Origin: Mya arenaria
Taxonomy: Eukaryota; Mollusca; Bivalvia; Myida; Myidae
Length of the DNA: 64,000 nt
Assembly: GCF_026914265.1 (NCBI RefSeq)
Contig: NC_069124.1
Location: 54,393,888-54,457,887 of the forward strand
Reading direction: 5' to 3'
Shown here: piece after piece, positions 24,101-33,217 of the stretch
Position numbering within the stretch: position 1 is the stretch's first letter
Layout: every line of letters begins with the position of its first letter
The notes under the pieces: model-generated
Seen by the model: the letters and a program-made list of their open reading frames with translations, nothing else
Databases searched by the model: none
Told to the model about the DNA's origin: nothing
Position numbers and translations under genes: made by a program

Positions 24101-26718
24101 GTTTGCTTCCTAGAGAAAACTTCGGAAAAAGTGAATATCTTAACTTGAATTCAGTAATATTCTAAAAGTGCATTTCGAAGAAGTTCTATAGTATATTACC
24201 CTAAAGTGACAAAGACAGCTAAAGCGTGTGAGCGATATACGAGGCAATGTAGTGCACTTAGCTCGCGGTAAGCTGTATGTGCGACATTTACCCCAATGTA
24301 GCTAAACGTGATCTATATGCTCACGGATGATATTATCCGCATATATCTTGATTGGCATAAGGTTTTTTGACCGAAACGAATGCTTGATATTGGCGAAGAA
24401 ATTAAAATTCATAAAATTAATTAAAAAAATGAAATGGAGATGGAGAAAAGATGACAGATGTAGGATTAGCAATGCTAGTTCTGGTCACCAGGGTCAATTG
24501 TTTTAGTCCTGTCCATTTTGGTTAAGGCAGAAAGTATTGTGTCCAAATGCCATAAATTATTTAAAAAGTATAATTTCGAAATATTTTCCTTAATTATTCA
24601 ATCGTTATTAAAAGCATGTTTCGAAGATAAATTATAACAGTAATCACAGAGTCACAAGTAGAATGTTCACGGATTATTTTGCGCGTGGCTTAAACATGTT
24701 CTACAGATAAATGGTCTTTGCATTTTGCATTAAGCCCGGGCTTACGCTCATGATGACATTAAGGTAATACAATTTCGCATTTTTTTATCATTAGTTTGGT
24801 AAGTTTATTCATTTTCCAATGTATTTACGATGTTTACTGTGTTCTAGTTCTTTAAACTTGTTTGTGTAATTTTAAACACGTTTTTTTGTGTTTTGAGATG
24901 CACTATTTCTTCCTGTGAATTGTTTTCTAGTAACTCTCAGACAAGAACTATGTGTTTTGATAACCTTTTTAGCATCTTCTACAACATATAAACGTTTGAT
25001 TTGTTCAAATACTTGACAGATTTATCGCTGTGAAAAAAGGTAGGTCAATAACATTCTTGTAAACAAATTTACAACGCTGGAATTAAACTAAAAATAAATG
25101 AACCAATTTTAGAATCCATCATCGCCGACGGTGTTTGAATCATAAATTAAAACCATTTATCAAATTCAATCGATTTTCATTAATTATTTCTTGACTTAGA
25201 CAAATAATTGCGGTATTATGAAAGCAAATAAAATATGGCACTATGGGGCCATACGCAAGTTTACAGACAGGGCAGCCTTACCGGTGCTATATGGACCGAA
25301 AGGAATGTATTCCATTGGAGCGACAGGGACGTCAAAACAATATTAATTAAAACAATGGAAATAAAATGCACGAAATACCTGGTTCTGATTGGCTTGATTG
25401 ATATGATGAACTATAACTTCGTATTTTTCATTGAGTGAACGAATCACTTTAACGTAATTGCATATTTTGGATGTAGATTATGCATCTGCAGAAATGCATT
25501 TACTGTAATTAGGTAATACGTGCTGGCCATCAGCTATGACGCTAAGCAATTTCCCTAGAGTTGTTCATTAATCACCTACGGGTTTGAAAAGCAGGAAGTA
25601 CTTCATTCATATCATTAAGTCATATGAAAGATTTTATAAAAGTTTGGAACAATGATTACGAACAGCCTCAGGTCTGAGTTCAAGCTCAAGTGGCAAAGAT
25701 GTAAATCTTCATTTCATTGAACGAGTTGAGTTTAATTGATGAAACTTGCTGAACTTTATTATTATTCGATATTGAACTAGTAATCACATTAAGTTTTGTA
25801 AAATAAATGGATTGAAGGTAATGTTTTGAAAAATAATTAAAATGCTTTTCTGAGTCTGAGACTGTTCGTAAACTCATGGCCCCTGGCCTCGATTTCTCAA
25901 AAAAATAAGCGTAACAGTCGTAAGTGTCTGAATTAAAGTACACAAAACACTTTCTTAAACTTGATATTACAAAATCAAAAAAGTTTCTCATTATTAGTTT
26001 GAAATAGATTTCCTTTAAAAGTCTCATGATCAGAAGAAATAACGCAATGTATACCAAAACAAAATTAGCTTAGTATCATTCTTGAAGCGAAAATGAAACG
26101 GAAAACATTGTTTGAGGAATTTGGGCCTATTTAGAGACATTGAAAACCTGCATTGTTCTCAGCTAAAGTAAGCTTGAATAGCAGTTAACGTTTCCTTCAA
26201 TATGTTTTAGCACTCAGTATGTAAAACATAATGTAAGAGAATGCTAAGTAATAGTTTGCCCTCTTGTAGTGTTTTTGGCAATGTTCAATGACCTCAGAAG
26301 AATACGAAGCTATGGCTGTCACTAGCATTATTATGCATAATAAGTTATAAAACAACAAAACTAAAATTATTTCGATACATAATACGTAACTAAAATAATC
26401 TGGAGTGAACATTTTATTGATGACTTGAATATAATTTTGCTACATATAAACCAATTGAACAAGATTTGAACCTTGTTCTTCATTCATTTGGAGATATCGT
26501 TTCCATCTGTCATACGAATAATTGAAAACACAAAAAAACTATGCATTGCATTGGACACGTTCACTACTACAATTCTAAAACCAAACGGGATTTTTTTGGT
26601 TCTCTTACCTGGTGCTTGGAATATCCGTGTCATTCAAGGTGGAGTTCTGTCCTTCCGAGCCCTGGACAACAATCCCAACAAGCACAAAGGCAACACCACA
26701 CCACCGCAGTGAACACAT
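6007..26718 (-). CDS. Cys-loop ligand-gated anion channel (glycine receptor/GluCl-like), 12 coding exons
   Basis: Joined from 12 exons with consistent phases, giving 1503 nt (500 residues). It has a signal peptide (1 to about 22), an extracellular domain with the SISETNMD and LRQRW motifs, the Cys-loop (C180 and C194, 13 residues apart, with FPLDSQ inside), a second disulfide pair C239/C250 typical of the glycine receptor/GluCl branch, then M1 (about 262-285), M2 after a PAR motif (291-293), M3 (about 327-350), a cytoplasmic loop and M4 (about 474-492) close to the C-terminus. The PAR sequence before M2 is the signature of anion selectivity. It should form pentameric, ligand-gated chloride channels in the plasma membrane of excitable cells. 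The ligand cannot be read from the sequence. The M3-M4 loop carries a duplicated 47-codon exon. Exon sizes of 68 and 83 bp match the conserved structure of this gene family. It looks intact. Confidence 0.95.
7626..7766 (-). CDS. Channel exon 11: duplicated, chimeric loop exon
   Basis: Forty-seven codons, phase 0 at both ends, so it can be included or skipped without changing frame. Its first 12 residues ([12 protein letters not shown]) match the start of exon 12, and the other 35 ([13 protein letters not shown]... to DDK) match the tail of exon 10. The intron beginnings after exons 10 and 11 are also alike, as are the intron ends before exons 11 and 12. This is what a tandem duplication running from inside exon 10 to inside exon 12 would leave. 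No stops and good splice sites, so probably functional, perhaps as a cassette exon. Confidence 0.85.
8321..8526 (-). CDS. Channel exon 10: M3 and start of the cytoplasmic loop
   Basis: Encodes [20 protein letters not shown] (M3), then [18 protein letters not shown] and an acidic tail ending EDK in phase 0. The second half of the exon is duplicated in exon 11. Confidence 0.95.
8527..11355. other. Channel intron 9
   Basis: Holds the 43-bp satellite (10217-10605) and a word GAATACGAGCATAT.GGATTCAAAA near 10660 that recurs near 8130 in intron 10. No further exon seen. Confidence 0.5.
10217..10605. repeat. 43-bp satellite, 9 copies
   Basis: Nine near-identical head-to-tail copies of a 43-bp unit (TCTTCAACTTTTATTTCATA, then AATACTA[A/C]ACACAAGATATCAA). 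Copies differ mainly at one A/C position, so expansion was recent. Lies in intron 9 of the channel gene. Confidence 0.95.
11356..11586 (-). CDS. Channel exon 9: M1, M2 pore and M2-M3 linker
   Basis: Encodes GYSC (second disulfide partner), M1, the PAR anion-selectivity motif, M2 ([13 protein letters not shown]) and the LPKVSYLK linker that couples gating. Acceptor aacag, donor AAAG/gtatat. Confidence 0.97.
11957..12091 (-). CDS. Channel exon 8: loops B and C entry
   Basis: Encodes [14 protein letters not shown] and continues to QCDKLYYG, supplying the first cysteine of the second disulfide. Acceptor aacag, donor GGTG/gtaagt. A decayed relative of this exon lies just upstream on the minus strand, within intron 7 (12157-12260). 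Confidence 0.95.
12157..12260 (-). pseudogene. Decayed duplicate of channel exon 8
   Basis: Sixty-five nt upstream of exon 8 on the minus strand, a stretch aligns to it over most of its length: GACGGATACA at the start, a GGGCGGG region in the middle and CCATCTCTCTGTTCA near the end. The reading frame is broken and no proper splice sites remain. Most likely a tandemly duplicated exon that has decayed. Similarity judged by eye only. Confidence 0.5.
12546..12628 (-). CDS. Channel exon 7: Cys-loop (83 bp)
   Basis: Encodes [15 protein letters not shown], the family-defining 15-residue disulfide loop, followed by MVEMES. Acceptor tttcag, donor GAGCT/gtaagc. The 83-bp size is a conserved feature. 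Confidence 0.96.
12629..16995. other. Channel intron 6
   Basis: Long intron with a 17-base G run at 13150-13166. A 125-codon minus-strand open frame at 14527-14904 has no recognisable domain and is treated as chance. Confidence 0.5.
16996..17152 (-). CDS. Channel exon 6: loop A region
   Basis: Encodes the [11 protein letters not shown] motif (loop A), the H.VT.PN strand and the DGTIQYSLR strand. Acceptor cctcag, donor CTCAG/gtgtgt, phase 2. Confidence 0.95.
17728..17797 (-). CDS. Channel exon 5
   Basis: Encodes [17 protein letters not shown] and following residues, the conserved loop D strand. Acceptor tttcag, donor GCAG/gtatga, phase 1. Confidence 0.93.
18077..18686. mobile_element. TIR DNA element in channel intron 4
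   Basis: About 40-bp inverted ends: ATGAGCCGC[A/G]TCGCGCGATT continuing TTGGGCCTTCGGACATA at 18077 and its complement ending at 18686. About 610 bp, no transposase, so a MITE-like element. The target duplication is not clear. Confidence 0.8.
18774..18841 (-). CDS. Channel exon 4 (68 bp)
   Basis: Encodes [19 protein letters not shown] between acceptor tttcag and donor ATG/gtaggt. The 68-bp length and the position of the boundary within SISETNMD are conserved in Cys-loop anion channels. Confidence 0.95.
18984..19152 (+). mobile_element. tRNA-derived SINE
   Basis: The head has a tRNA-like A box (TTAGCACAGTGGTTAGCGC) and B box (GGTTCGATTCCC), followed by a non-tRNA body with GTCACCAAGTCCGGGTT and CTGGTTTCCCCCACCAC. 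The 3' tail is not clearly bounded. In intron 3 of the channel gene, opposite strand. Confidence 0.7.
19153..20848. other. Part of channel intron 3
   Basis: No exon, RNA gene or element recognised. Confidence 0.4.
20849..21466. mobile_element. TIR element, hAT-like (tentative), copy 1
   Basis: Terminal inverted repeats TAGGGATGGCAACGAGTA / TACTCGTTGCCATTCCTA, each followed inwards by runs of CTCGAGTACTCGG palindromes. 618 bp, no transposase. I found no convincing target duplication, so the superfamily is a guess from the terminal sequence. A partial inverted copy is at 62885-63141. Confidence 0.75.
21966..22030 (-). CDS. Channel exon 3: first helix of the extracellular domain
   Basis: Acceptor ttccag, donor AAAG/gtaaac. 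Encodes [16 protein letters not shown], matching the family's N-terminal helix and the YD.R.PP motif that opens the ligand-binding domain. Confidence 0.92.
22552..22599 (-). CDS. Channel exon 2: short N-terminal linker
   Basis: Acceptor tttccag and donor CCA/gtaggt. Forty-eight nt encode a polar linker with an NAS glycosylation site and a Gly/Ser/Gln-rich run. A second possible donor 3 nt later (AGTAG/gttt) is weaker and would put a stop in the frame set by exon 1. Confidence 0.75.
22600..26608. other. Channel intron 1
   Basis: A 4-kb first intron with no exon, RNA gene or repeat array that I can support. First introns of this size often carry regulatory DNA, but nothing specific is visible. 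Confidence 0.4.
26609..26718 (-). CDS. Channel exon 1: start and signal peptide
   Basis: ATG at 26718-26716, then a hydrophobic signal segment ([13 protein letters not shown]), an N-glycosylation site NST and donor CAG/gtaaga; ends in phase 2. The upstream frame is open for several codons, so an earlier start is not excluded, but no other ATG was seen close by. Confidence 0.85.
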
Positions 26719-27996
26719 TTTAAAGAGTAAGAGAAATATAACTCCAGAAAAGATTATTATTAAAAGGCAATATCAATAAAAAAAAATAAAATGACATTTC
26801 AATAATCAGTAATTTCCCGAAGCGTCATAAAGTTTGGGGTACAAGTTATGTTGCTTAGACAGTTACAAATATATTACAGATTGTATCTTATATCCTTATT
26901 TTTGAAAATATTGTATTCACTTCTGAAACCACTTGTCACTTCAATTAGTTCTAAATATCAAACAAAACCGAACTATCCGCAAGTAATGCCCAATTCAGTT
27001 TCGACTACGAGCAAGAGCAAATACTGTTGCTCCGATAGCGAGTGCCTGTCTGCTAGCCTGCCTGCCTATCGAGGAAGTGACACTTTCTACCAAATTACTG
27101 ACAAGGTACTAGGCTACAAACACAAGTGTTACTACCCAGTGTTACATTAGATACTGTTCACTTGAGTAAGTTTGCCAATTTTCGAGAAAATGCCATATGG
27201 CTGTATGGTCGTTACCGCTAGGAAGAATGAACGCCTCTTCTAGTATATTGAACAGTAAGAATGACAGTAAATATATGTGAGGAATGCTGTTACAAGACAG
27301 ACCAGTGTTTCTTGTTTATGTGAATATTTAAATCCTATTAAATCCACCTGAAGTTTATAAGATGTTTCAAAGATAACCTGTGCTTTTGGAATGCTTGTTC
27401 ATTGTTGTTAGTCATTTATACAATTAGAATTCAATGTCAAACAACATAAACATTTAAGCACTAAAGATAGTAGAATTTATATTTAAAGGAATGCCAAGCC
27501 CATATTTATAGGACACATCCCAGTGCTTTAGTAAACTTCTTTTATGCACTGAAAGCTTTTGTATAACGGCTACATTATAAGCGGCATCTATTTCGAGTAT
27601 GCTGCTTAATATTTCAATTTCCTAAAAGGCATTGAAGATACCACTTTGAAGTTTTCCCCACTTATCAACTAAAGGTATCGACTGACCACCAAGCTTTATG
27701 TATATTGCATTTTAAAGTTTCCTAGTGCTTGTACCAGCCCCAAACCTCCACCACTTTGCAGTAAATTAAGCAATTCAAGTAAAACATATTTTCTAATGTT
27801 GGCATTTTAGTATTACTAGTATACAAGTATAATATCTCAACAGTCCAATACGAGTAACGCCCATTGAAATACATTGAAATATTATATATGAGGTAAACCA
27901 GTTTTTACCATAACAAAAAATCATATATATGATAAAAAAACATTGATTTGTCATAGAAAATTTACTAAAATAGTAATCATGATTAGCTATTAAAAT
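26719..27996. other. Upstream of the channel gene
   Basis: Presumably contains the 5' UTR and promoter on the minus strand. No TATA or initiator element can be assigned. A short CTGCCTGC-type run lies near 27055. Confidence 0.35.
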
Positions 27997-27998
27997 TA

Positions 27999-28480
27999 TA
28001 GTGTGTGAATACCACGTGATAAATTGCGTCATAAACGCTTGGTCGGAAGGCAATATTTTGCCTTGAATGAAGACATTAAACCAAGATAACTTCACTAATT
28101 CCTCACCATTTGAATGAATTATAGCGCAGTCTACGCCGCTTACGGAGCATCATCTACCGTTTTTACCAGAGTTTGATAGAGAGTTTAGTTTCTTAAAACA
28201 CTTCGACAAACCTTTTCATAATACGGCCGTCTGACGGAGCACTGTCAAAACATTTTTGGAAACAGGTTTGTCGAAGTGTTTGATGAAACTAATCACCTTA
28301 TCAAACTCCGGTAATAAAACGAAGACGGGGCTCTTAAAGCGATATAGACTGCCCTTTGTTTCACTTAAAATGGTGCAGTAAAAGAAAAGTTATCTTTGAT
28401 TTAAATTTTCTTTTTAGGCAAAATGTTTCCTTCCGACGTAGCATAAATGACGTAATTAAGCACGTGGTATATACACACTG
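27999..28480. mobile_element. Long-arm foldback element, TA target site
   Basis: 482 bp that fold back on themselves with arms of roughly 200 bp. The outer ends read TAGTGTGTGAATACCACGTG and, on the other strand, CAGTGTGTATATACCACGTG; inner arms pair through AGTTTGATA and CACTTCGACAAACC. A TA dinucleotide flanks both ends, as expected for Tc1/mariner-type movement. No coding capacity. Confidence 0.85.
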
Positions 28481-28792
28481 TAATATGTATCTTTAAAATC
28501 ATAAAAAAACATTTGCAAAACAACAATCATACTACATAGTAATAACTAGACGCTTCAACAGGAGTCATTGTATGGCAGTCAAATGAATCATTTTTAGCAA
28601 ACTTGCATGGCAAGTGGCGGTGTCAAGGGCCATTCGTACTATCGTCGTAAAATTATCGGGGTCATTCGGTCGACGATTGGTCCTCGATATACAAATTTGT
28701 TTTTTGTTTGTTTTTTTATCCCCGAATCTTCATCTATGTTTTCTGCTTCTTTTGTACATAAAAGTAAGGACCGGTCACATTTCAACCGTATC

Positions 28793-28865
28793 GGTTCCGT
28801 AGTGTAGTGGTTATCACGCTCGCTTCACACGCGAGAGGACCTGGGTTCCAGCCCCAGCGGAACCA
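28793..28865 (+). tRNA. tRNA-Val (CAC), solitary copy
   Basis: 73-nt cloverleaf with anticodon loop TTCACAC. It differs from the array copies by GAC for GTC in the variable region and by TTCCAGC for TTCGAGC in the T loop; the latter weakens the B box. A T-rich tract (CATTTTTG) follows and could terminate Pol III. Likely an escaped copy of the 54-60 kb array, possibly weak or inactive. Confidence 0.85.
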
Positions 28866-29384
28866 TTTTTGTTTTCTATTTTACTCAATTCCTTGTTATA
28901 GTTAACTTTTAGGGTGTTACAATTGTCCCGAGAAAACATTTTTTTTGTCACCAAAAGTTAAGTTTACATTTGCAAATTAATGTCTATAATGTATAACACA
29001 ATTGAAAGCTTACAAAAGTAGGGGCCCTGATATGAATGTAAATGCATTTTGCATTCATGGGAAATCCATATTGTTGCCACATCTTCTTTCATTGTTTAAT
29101 AAGCTTTTTTGAAATACGATATTTTCCGCAGGAGGGTCGCGTTATACCATTGCATAAAAAGGTAAATTATCAATGACGAGAATTACTTCGTAGAAATCAC
29201 ATTGCTGAGTATTATTGGTAAATTATTTCTTAGAGTATTAAACAATATATAGACTGATTGGGAAGAAACATATTATGTATATATATAGAAGCACAGGCGA
29301 AATCCATATCACATATTGGTACTAATGATAATAGGCTTGTACTGCATGTTATTGTCACTCTTATGTTGAATTAAAGCAAACGCT
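28866..29384. other. Intergenic, nothing recognised
   Basis: AT-rich sequence with no feature I can support. Confidence 0.4.
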
Positions 29385-30190
29385 TATACTGCGCTTTTAA
29401 TAGATACTACAAAAACCTTTGATAATATATGTAAAGTGAGAGACAATCTATGGTATCAACTTATAAAGCTTGGAATTAGACGTAATATGTTGAATAAATT
29501 TAAATCTATATACGATTCGGTCAAATCAAAAGTGAAACATAATAATGCATTAGGCGATGATTTGAATTGTACTCTTGGAGTAAAGCAAGGAGAAAGTATG
29601 TCGCCTTTCCTTTTCTCGACGTTTATGAATGACATTAAAGTTTTTGTACATAAATGTTTAGATTGGATTGATGGCAGTATGTTTAAAATATTCATTATTT
29701 TATGTGCAGATGCAATTGTTACATTTGTAAACTCATCAAATGAGCTGTAGTTAAGTTTCAATGCTCTGATTGAATATTGCATTAAATATAAATAAGTTGT
29801 AAATACAAATAAAACAAACAAATATGATTACCAAGTATTAGACTTTAGCCATACCTTAAAATATTGAATGTGACAAAGTTTCGGAAGTCTACTTTTAAAA
29901 TGCAGTTCTCTACACACAGATTAAGAATTGAAACAGGTAGATGGAAAAGACCGCTATCAACGCCCTTAAACGAACGTTTATTCCTTATTTGTAATTTATT
30001 AGATGACAAAATCATTTTGTTTTCGAGTGCCCCTTGTATAATGAATCTAAAGTTAGATATGGACATAGGTATTATAGACAGGCCCAAGTATGCATAAAAA
30101 AGTTGAACTCTTTTTTAACATCGAAAATTAATCTATTTCAAAAAAGTGTTTTTATCTATAAAGCATTTGAATTGAGAAATACTACGCTAT
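29385..30190 (+). mobile_element. LINE fragment (reverse transcriptase, broken)
   Basis: Open stretch 29436-29750 encodes RT motifs: a TFDN-like motif A remnant, LWYQLIKLGIRRNML, TLGVKQGESMSPFLFS, and a catalytic box reading CADAIV in place of xADDIV, so the second catalytic Asp is lost. After a gap, a C-terminal motif (FSTHRLRIETGRW) appears at about 29905-29945, so intervening sequence has been deleted. Related to the copy at 1395-3018. Confidence 0.85.
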
Positions 30191-31025
30191 AATTAATGTT
30201 TTCTGTATAGGTTAAGTGTATTGATTTGTTTGTTTTCAATTAAGCAATAACAGGAACTGTCATGAAGCCATAGATAAAAGTAAACTAGTAGTGCAGCTCT
30301 TTAAGTCTGCATCCATGTTACTTGTTTTTGCTTCCATGTTACTTGTTTCAATATTACTTCATTGTGTATTGTTTTGCATAAATTGTATTCATTGTGCTAT
30401 TGTTGCATTCTTTCGTCATTATATATGTACATCAATCAATCAATTAAATTTTATTTCCTCCTAAATAGAAGATATGCAAATATATTTACAACTTACAAAG
30501 TACTCTAACATTGAGCAATATAGAACAAGTTAATACAATAAACAACATGGATCAATGACCTTCTTGGAATTAAATGTTTTGTTCTGTTCTATATCACTTT
30601 GCCATTCGCAATTACAAATTCAATCTTCGCCCGGCGTAGAATATTTTAGAGTGTAAAAGTTTGCGGGCTTTCTTAGGCTAAATTATGGTCTGACATTGTC
30701 AGGAAAACTTGCGTGAAGAGTCATTTATGATCAGTGGATGCGGTATTTAATCGAAAATAACACATATAACGATATATAGTTACGAAAGTAAATAATACTT
30801 GCATTCCTTTTTATCACGATGCTGGTTTGCCAACACTGACGGAAAACGTGACGTCAATGTCCTCGCAGATAAAGCCTGTTTATCGGAGATGTGGCTCATT
30901 GGAAGAACGTTCGCTCCAAATTTGAAAGGCCCCCGGTTCGATATTGTCCAGGCATATCCATATATCTTATCTGATTCTATTAGCTTGTGTTTAAGATTAA
31001 TTTAAGTTAGTTTTATATTTTAACC
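30191..31025. other. Intergenic, nothing recognised
   Basis: No gene, RNA or array that I can support. Confidence 0.4.
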
Positions 31026-31410
31026 GTCTCCGTGGCCTAGTGGTTAAGCGTCCGCCTACGGAGCGGGAGTGAGTTCGATCCCTAGCCGCGTCATACGTAA
31101 AGACGTTAAAAGTTGGTACAAGTAGCTCATTTGCGCTCGGCATTGTAAAGGCAGTGCTTGGAAAAGTGGTGTACTCAGTACTGGTTTAACCCAGGAAAGT
31201 TGTACCCCGTGTAAAGGTGCTTTACACCGAGCACGTAAAAGAACCAAGGGGTCTCTTCGAAAAAGGAGCTAGCGTATCGCAATCGGACTTCCTTGCATCC
31301 CACCACTGTCTCTTCAGCGTGCTGTCCCTTCAGCAAAAACAAAGGATCCCGTTGAAAATAAGTGCTTGCACTTTCACGGGTTACCCTTGACCGCAAGGTT
31401 TAAAGAAATA
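31026..31410 (+). mobile_element. tRNA-derived SINE
   Basis: tRNA-like head with A box (GTGGCCTAGTGGTTAAGCG) and B box (AGTTCGATCCC), then a body of about 300 bp containing GGTGTACTCAGTACTGGTTT and CACCGAGCACGTAAAAGAAC. Bivalve genomes hold several tRNA-headed SINE families of this architecture; I cannot name the family. Confidence 0.75.
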
Positions 31411-31523
31411 TATACATACATACTCCCGCCTGTATGCTTTCTCATAATCAGCTTTACGAGAACCTTAATTCGCGTCCTCCCCATATATTGGGTTGAGGTC
31501 GTTAAGTACTAGAAATCAATCTT

Positions 31524-32486
31524 AGGCCTAAAAAAATAATTTGTGTGGTTCGGATCACACGACCCTAGCTGGAAAATATCGCCGACCCTAATGTTATTTT
31601 TTTGGTGCGACTTGCGAAAAAAACACTCCAGAACGTCGGGAGTTTAAGCTCATAACACCCAAGATTAGTTTCGAAGATGTAGAGATAATGTTTTTGTTCT
31701 AGCCGGGATCTGTATCTGTGATTGACATGTCAACATCCGACAAGGGGCCATGGACCCGTTTGTATGAAGAACAGCTGTACGATATTCCTGTCGTACAATT
31801 TATCAAGACATTCTCCGACTTTTCGCTCTTCAGAGTAAGGTATATACAATGGAACAAAATGTCTCTTGGATAATAGTATAAGTTTTCCCACTCATAAGAT
31901 TGAATGCCGGTCTAATATTAATATACCCCAACCACAACTGCAGGACAAGCCATGACCCTTTTCACCTGTCATGTTGTCAGATGCAATCATAAAAAATAGT
32001 TTAAATAAAATAGCAGCAGGGAAAACATACTACTAGTATAGAAAGGAAATATAAAATACTGGGAGTTCTGACATAGGCTGGTGCCTGACAAAATGAGACT
32101 TTCTTTTAAACTGGGACTGAAACCTGGGTCTGTTGCCATTTGTACAGTTTATAAATTATTCCTAACTTTACTTCTTGGAAAAAGGCAGAGAAGTGTTTTT
32201 GAGATGCTGAAGTAGGTCAGTATTGTCACATTTAATTATCAATATGTTTTGCTTTCGGAAGGTGTGTGACGAATGGCAACAAAACTAGCAATGACACACC
32301 ACCTAACTGCAGCGATGCTCAGCAATGTCCTTATATAACTAAAATTATGTTGAAAAAGGACAAAAACAAAGCAAACAAACCTGTACCAAACTAAAACAAA
32401 AACAAAAAAAGAACAAAATAAAAAACCTACCCTACCTATTCTTGGGGACCATATTACCCGAACCACACAATTTATTTTTTAGGCCT
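31524..32486. mobile_element. TIR DNA element, superfamily unclear
   Basis: About 30-bp inverted ends: AGGCCTAAAAAAATAATTTG then TGTGGTTCGG at the left, and the complement ending AGGCCT at 32486. 963 bp, with no transposase seen. Flanks ATCTT / TATCTT may be a 5-bp duplication. Confidence 0.75.
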
Positions 32487-33084
32487 TATCTTGAATGCCA
32501 ATTGTTCAATTGGCTATAGATTCTATAAATTTATTTAGTGGATGTCTGACAGTTTTACCGAAGCTTCCAACCAGACAAAATGTCGGTTTCATTTTCAAGT
32601 ATTCAGTTATAAATAAAAAGGGAATAGGTTCCCATTGGAGATAGGTGGAATATAAATAAAAATTGCATTCATGCAATATGCGGATGGGTTGATAAAATAA
32701 CGCTATTCACTGCAAAACTTCTGTAAACAGCTCTCTACAGTGACGTCACGAAAAGTAGTTCGTATGAATATTCAAAAGTGTATTTCCAACTTCTTCCTCT
32801 GGACGCTCGGTGACATGGGTGGTTTAATTCGATCGGAATACAGTTTATAAGGACAAATGCGCAAAAGGGAATTGTTAATATCATTATTGCAATGATACCC
32901 AGCAGTCATTTATGTTGCTGCCTTTAGGCATCACCTAACAATCACGGCTAACAGTAAACTTGGTACATACTTATAGGTAAAATATCGGTTGATGCAAAAT
33001 ACAATTTAAATGCATTATCATTTTTTATTCATGTTTTACTTATTTTATTAAAATGGTAAAAAACAAAACAAAATAGAATAAATG

Positions 33085-33217
33085 CATATGATTTAGGTAC
33101 AGATAAAAAGATATTAGCGATGTTTTGGCGTTTTTTAACTGGGAAATTTGTGGCCACGTAGCTATTAATTAAAAATGTGTAAAAACTAATATTTTTTATC
33201 TTTACCTAAATCATATG
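33085..33217. mobile_element. Small foldback (MITE-like) element
   Basis: Arms of about 33 bp: CATATGATTTAGGTACAGAT at 33085 pairs with ATCTTTACCTAAATCATATG ending at 33217, around a 60-bp loop. Confidence 0.7.

Noticed and set aside
25686-26057. 123-codon minus-strand open frame in channel intron 1
   Set aside because: Low-complexity hydrophobic AT-driven translation; no recognisable family and not needed by the channel phases.
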